From assembly GCA_002633005.1 (NCBI GenBank), contig NMRA01000024.1, positions 1,066,551-1,130,550 of the forward strand: a stretch of 64,000 nt of DNA, written 5' to 3'. This document shows positions 61,639-64,000 of this stretch, piece after piece (positions within the stretch are counted from its first letter, which is position 1; each line of letters starts with the position of its first letter). Position numbers and translations under genes: made by a program. The notes under the pieces are model-generated. The model did no database searches. It saw only the letters and a program-made list of their open reading frames with translations, and had not been told where the DNA came from. This DNA is from Phoronis australis (lineage: Eukaryota > Phoronida > Phoronidae).

Positions 61639-61669
61639 GTGGCGTGATATTATGTAAAGAAGCTGAGTT
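61639..61669 (+). promoter_or_regulatory. 5' UTR segment of the hunchback-like transcript with a start-stop uORF
   Basis: A pyrimidine-rich tract ending in TTTTTCAG (61631-61638) is a good splice acceptor, so the coding exon probably begins at 61639 and at least one untranslated exon lies upstream. Within these 31 bases is ATGTAA (61652-61657), a minimal upstream ORF with A at -3, which ends 12 bases before the main ATG. The upstream exon and promoter could not be located by eye. Confidence 0.6.
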
Positions 61670-62961
61670 ATGATGTCCGTTGAATCTATCCAGCAGCATT
61701 CATTTGAAACGAAACTAGATCGTATGCACCCACTACAGAAGCCGGTAGAAAACTACTACGCTCCTTCGACTGACAAAAACAGCAGTAGCAACAATAGTAT
61801 GCTGCTCTCCGAAAATGGTGAAGAAAATGCCGGGAGCGACACATCTGCTACCCGACCTGCGTCTGCTCCACTACAACCAGCTACGGTGGTGACACCTACT
61901 GGAGACTTCGAAGATGAGTCAAAGCCACGGGAAAGTGCAATCAATGACAGTGAGGCTCAGGCAACTGGGTCTGGTGAATCGGATAAAGCAGATTACAAAA
62001 TTGACTTGGAGAAACCCGACGACTATGACGACATGATGCCGTCTCCAGATCTGTCGGGAAGTATCCACTCCGAGGCAGCCATGTCTCCGCGTAGTGGGAG
62101 CGGGAGCAGCCCGGCACTGGCTGCCGAGATGTTGTCGCACTCGTCGACCCCAGAACACATGCGGAACTTGGACCAAAATAAAGTGGATGAAAATTCAATG
62201 AGCAATGACTGGAACGAGGATGCGTCGACAACTGTGGATGCTGATGGAAAGGAGACATATTACTGTCACTTGTGCAGTTACTCAGGTAAAAGCTAATTAA
62301 TGCATTTGTAATCTGTGTATCAATAATAGTTAATACTCTATTAAAATTATGACATTTGTAATTTTTCTATGTTGCCATTAATTATTTTCGTAAAGTAAAG
62401 ATTTTAGGTTGTGTCAAAAGTGTAAAGTAAGTGTGCCATTTCTGTACTCGGGTGTAAGTGAATTAACAATTAATAATCTATAGGTGTTGATAACTACTAG
62501 TGATGTTAACTTGGTGGATTGTCAATTAAAGACTCTTTTCCTTTTTTAAGTTTTTGCTGTAGTCAGTCAGGATGCGTAACTTTAAAAATGTTAGTTATTA
62601 TTAATGCTAACGTAAAATTAATGTTTATTAATGTTCATGCTATTAGTTTGAGAAAACTTTTTGTGTAGAACAAGGTTGGTGTCGTGAAACAATAGACATC
62701 ACATTCACATGTTCTTGTTACGTTTCAGGGAACTCCAAATTCCATTTCAACTCCCACATGAACAGCCATTTTGAGCACCATTGCCAGCACTGTGACTACA
62801 CCTCACGCACCGAGGGTCGTCTTAAACGACACATCAAAGACTTCCACAGTCAGGTCCCACCCCCAAACTATTCTGGTCAGGCGAGAATCATTCGCAATGG
62901 TAACGTGGGCCGTCCCAAGATCTACAGGTGCAAGCAATGTGAATTCATTTCTCAGACAAAG
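61670..62961 (+). CDS. hb: Hunchback-type C2H2 zinc-finger transcription factor, N-terminal part (exons 61670-62285 and 62729-62961; continues past window)
   Basis: Joining the exons gives 283 codons. Residues 1-196 are low-complexity, Ser/Asp/Glu-rich and probably disordered. Finger 1 is C199-x2-C202-x12-H215-x3-H219, finger 2 is C224-x2-C227-x12-H240-x4-H245, and after a short linker finger 3 begins with C273-x2-C276 and is cut by the next intron after Q-T-K. The intron lies inside finger 1 (phase 1); only the splice restores its two histidines, which supports both exon ends. The start is chosen because an in-frame TGA lies two codons upstream (61664-61666), the -3 base is G, and ATG ATG follows. 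From family knowledge, two N-terminal fingers followed by a middle finger whose CxxC...TK segment resembles Drosophila Hunchback's first middle finger point to hunchback, a sequence-specific nuclear regulator of axial and temporal patterning. Another C2H2 gene is possible. The remaining fingers must lie beyond base 64000. Confidence 0.78.
62286..62728 (+). other. Intron splitting zinc finger 1
   Basis: The donor is CAG|GTAAAA at 62286 and the acceptor is CGTTTCAG at 62721-62728. The intron is 443 bases long and phase 1. Its interior is AT-rich (TTAATTA-like stretches around 62460-62660), has stops in all frames and no recognisable repeat. Removing it rebuilds a canonical C2H2 finger. Confidence 0.85.
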
Positions 62962-64000
62962 GTGAGAATAGTGTTATCAGTTCAGAATCCCCAGTTTATT
63001 TGCAAGAAAGGGTGTCGCTCAGGACATCCTATATTTCCACCCTCACTCTGGGTGTCTTCACTTAAAGTAAGGGTAGATTGGAAGTTGGAAGCAACTACTA
63101 TTCTGTTAGTAAATTAACCTTGTGCATCTTCACGGTAACAAAGCTGTGGAAAACCTGTTTCAATTGTAGAACTGTAACATGTTGTCTAACTAAAACTATT
63201 TTTAGGCAGTTCTCGATCTCTTTCGTTTTACATGACACTTTCAGCGGTTGTTGGTTTTGTTTGGATCTGAGTCATTCGGCTGCAGCGGTGCTGCTTGCAA
63301 ACAAAACTTTTTTTCCGTAAACACTCGCGAAAAATCAAGATCTTACAAAACCACTAGATACATAAAAGTCAAATGTTTTGCGAGTATACTAGATACCTTG
63401 CTCTTGATGATTAGGTTGTTTTGTACCCTGGCAATACAGCAGCTACTAAGATGATTGGGTTGTTAGAGTTGGAATGTTAAATTATGGGAGAGAATTTATC
63501 ATTTCTGTTCCAAAAGCAGATTGCTTGCTGCAAGTCGAGGGTCATTTGAAAAAAGGTGGTCTTAAATCTACCATCCTGTTTGGAGAGCCTATGTGTCGCA
63601 TTATTATTTTCTGTCCTTTTTGTGTTCAACTGTTGAAGGGGCAACATGTTAGTGAATGTGATTTCATCTACCACCACCGTCCGTTGCATGCCGACAAGTG
63701 AGAGTTCTAAATGGCGGAACTGCTTTCCAGTTTCACCAAACACGTAAATCCACTGTTGGGATATGTTTTTTCACAATGTGCTGGGCTCCATATCTCTGAT
63801 ATTGTTGCTGTGTCAGCAACATTAGTTTTCATTATCTGCTCTGCATTGTAATTTGTTGCTACGTTGGACTTCTGATGCAGTATATATTGTTCAAGAGAAA
63901 CCCAAGCATGGTTAAGACACAAATTTAAAACCAGAGCTTAGTAATTCGAGTATGTCAATGAAAATTTTTATGCACCTGTGATGCGGGCCGTACTCATTAA
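62962..64000 (+). other. Start of the next intron (phase 0), reaching the window edge
   Basis: The donor is AAAG|GTGAGA at 62962, close to the ideal metazoan consensus. From here to the right edge no open segment continues the third finger; the ORFs between 63.0 and 63.9 kb contain no Cys/His spacing of a finger. I therefore read the whole stretch as intron, with the remaining exons beyond the window. Confidence 0.7.

Noticed and set aside
61756-62258. Minus-strand ORFs opposite the hunchback-like exon
   Set aside because: Shadows of the plus-strand coding exon, which is supported by start context, splice sites and zinc-finger continuity.
1-64000. tRNA or rRNA genes and tRNA-derived SINE promoters
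   Set aside because: No convincing A-box plus B-box pair or cloverleaf was found by eye on either strand; a covariance scan would be needed to exclude them.

Overview
The window is animal nuclear DNA, AT-rich and almost entirely non-coding, with one recognisable gene entering at the right edge. The gene's exons (61670-62285 and 62729-62961) join to encode C2H2 zinc fingers that I read as the N-terminal fingers and the start of the first middle finger of a Hunchback-type transcription factor. GT-AG introns, an untranslated leader exon upstream and dense decayed transposons indicate a bilaterian. The finger arrangement and repeat style suggest a marine invertebrate, most likely a lophotrochozoan; a non-vertebrate deuterostome cannot be excluded. 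I cannot name the species.

The first ~61 kb upstream of the coding exons is a gene desert. I see no protein gene in it that I can defend, only a weak orphan exon candidate near 48.6-48.76 kb. It is layered with mobile and satellite DNA. The main parts are: a decayed ~145-bp tandem array (1.2-2.25 kb); a MITE at 6.04-8.16 kb that encloses a 1.6-kb Helentron-like element; that element's core, a three-part (A-B-C) higher-order repeat of ~145-bp monomers; a TIR-bounded element at 12.04-13.47 kb with eight identical copies of a 14-mer around an assembly gap; a decayed satellite at 16.9-17.15 kb; a trinucleotide microsatellite block (20.5-20.87 kb); MITEs and foldbacks at 22.64, 24.75, 26.5 and 43.12 kb; a possible Penelope-type remnant at 40.95 kb; a second A-B-C array at 44.63-46.1 kb; an empty copy of the first MITE at 46.77-47.23 kb, on the opposite strand; and a 76-bp nested perfect palindrome at 47.9 kb. 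A ~220-bp dispersed repeat occurs about a dozen times, almost always on the + strand.

The most interesting signals are as follows. (1) The A-B-C monomers carry, once per ~145 bp and always in one orientation, a sequence close to the known CTCF binding consensus, so this transposon family may spread arrays of insulator-like sites. (2) The 12-13.5 kb element has an invariant 14-mer inside matching terminal inverted repeats, which would suit repeated transposase-binding sites. (3) The filled (6 kb) and empty (47 kb) MITE copies define the boundaries of the Helentron-like insertion. (4) The hunchback-like 5' leader contains an AUG-UAA start-stop immediately upstream of the start codon. All functional statements about repeats are inference from sequence read by eye; no alignment or database search was run.
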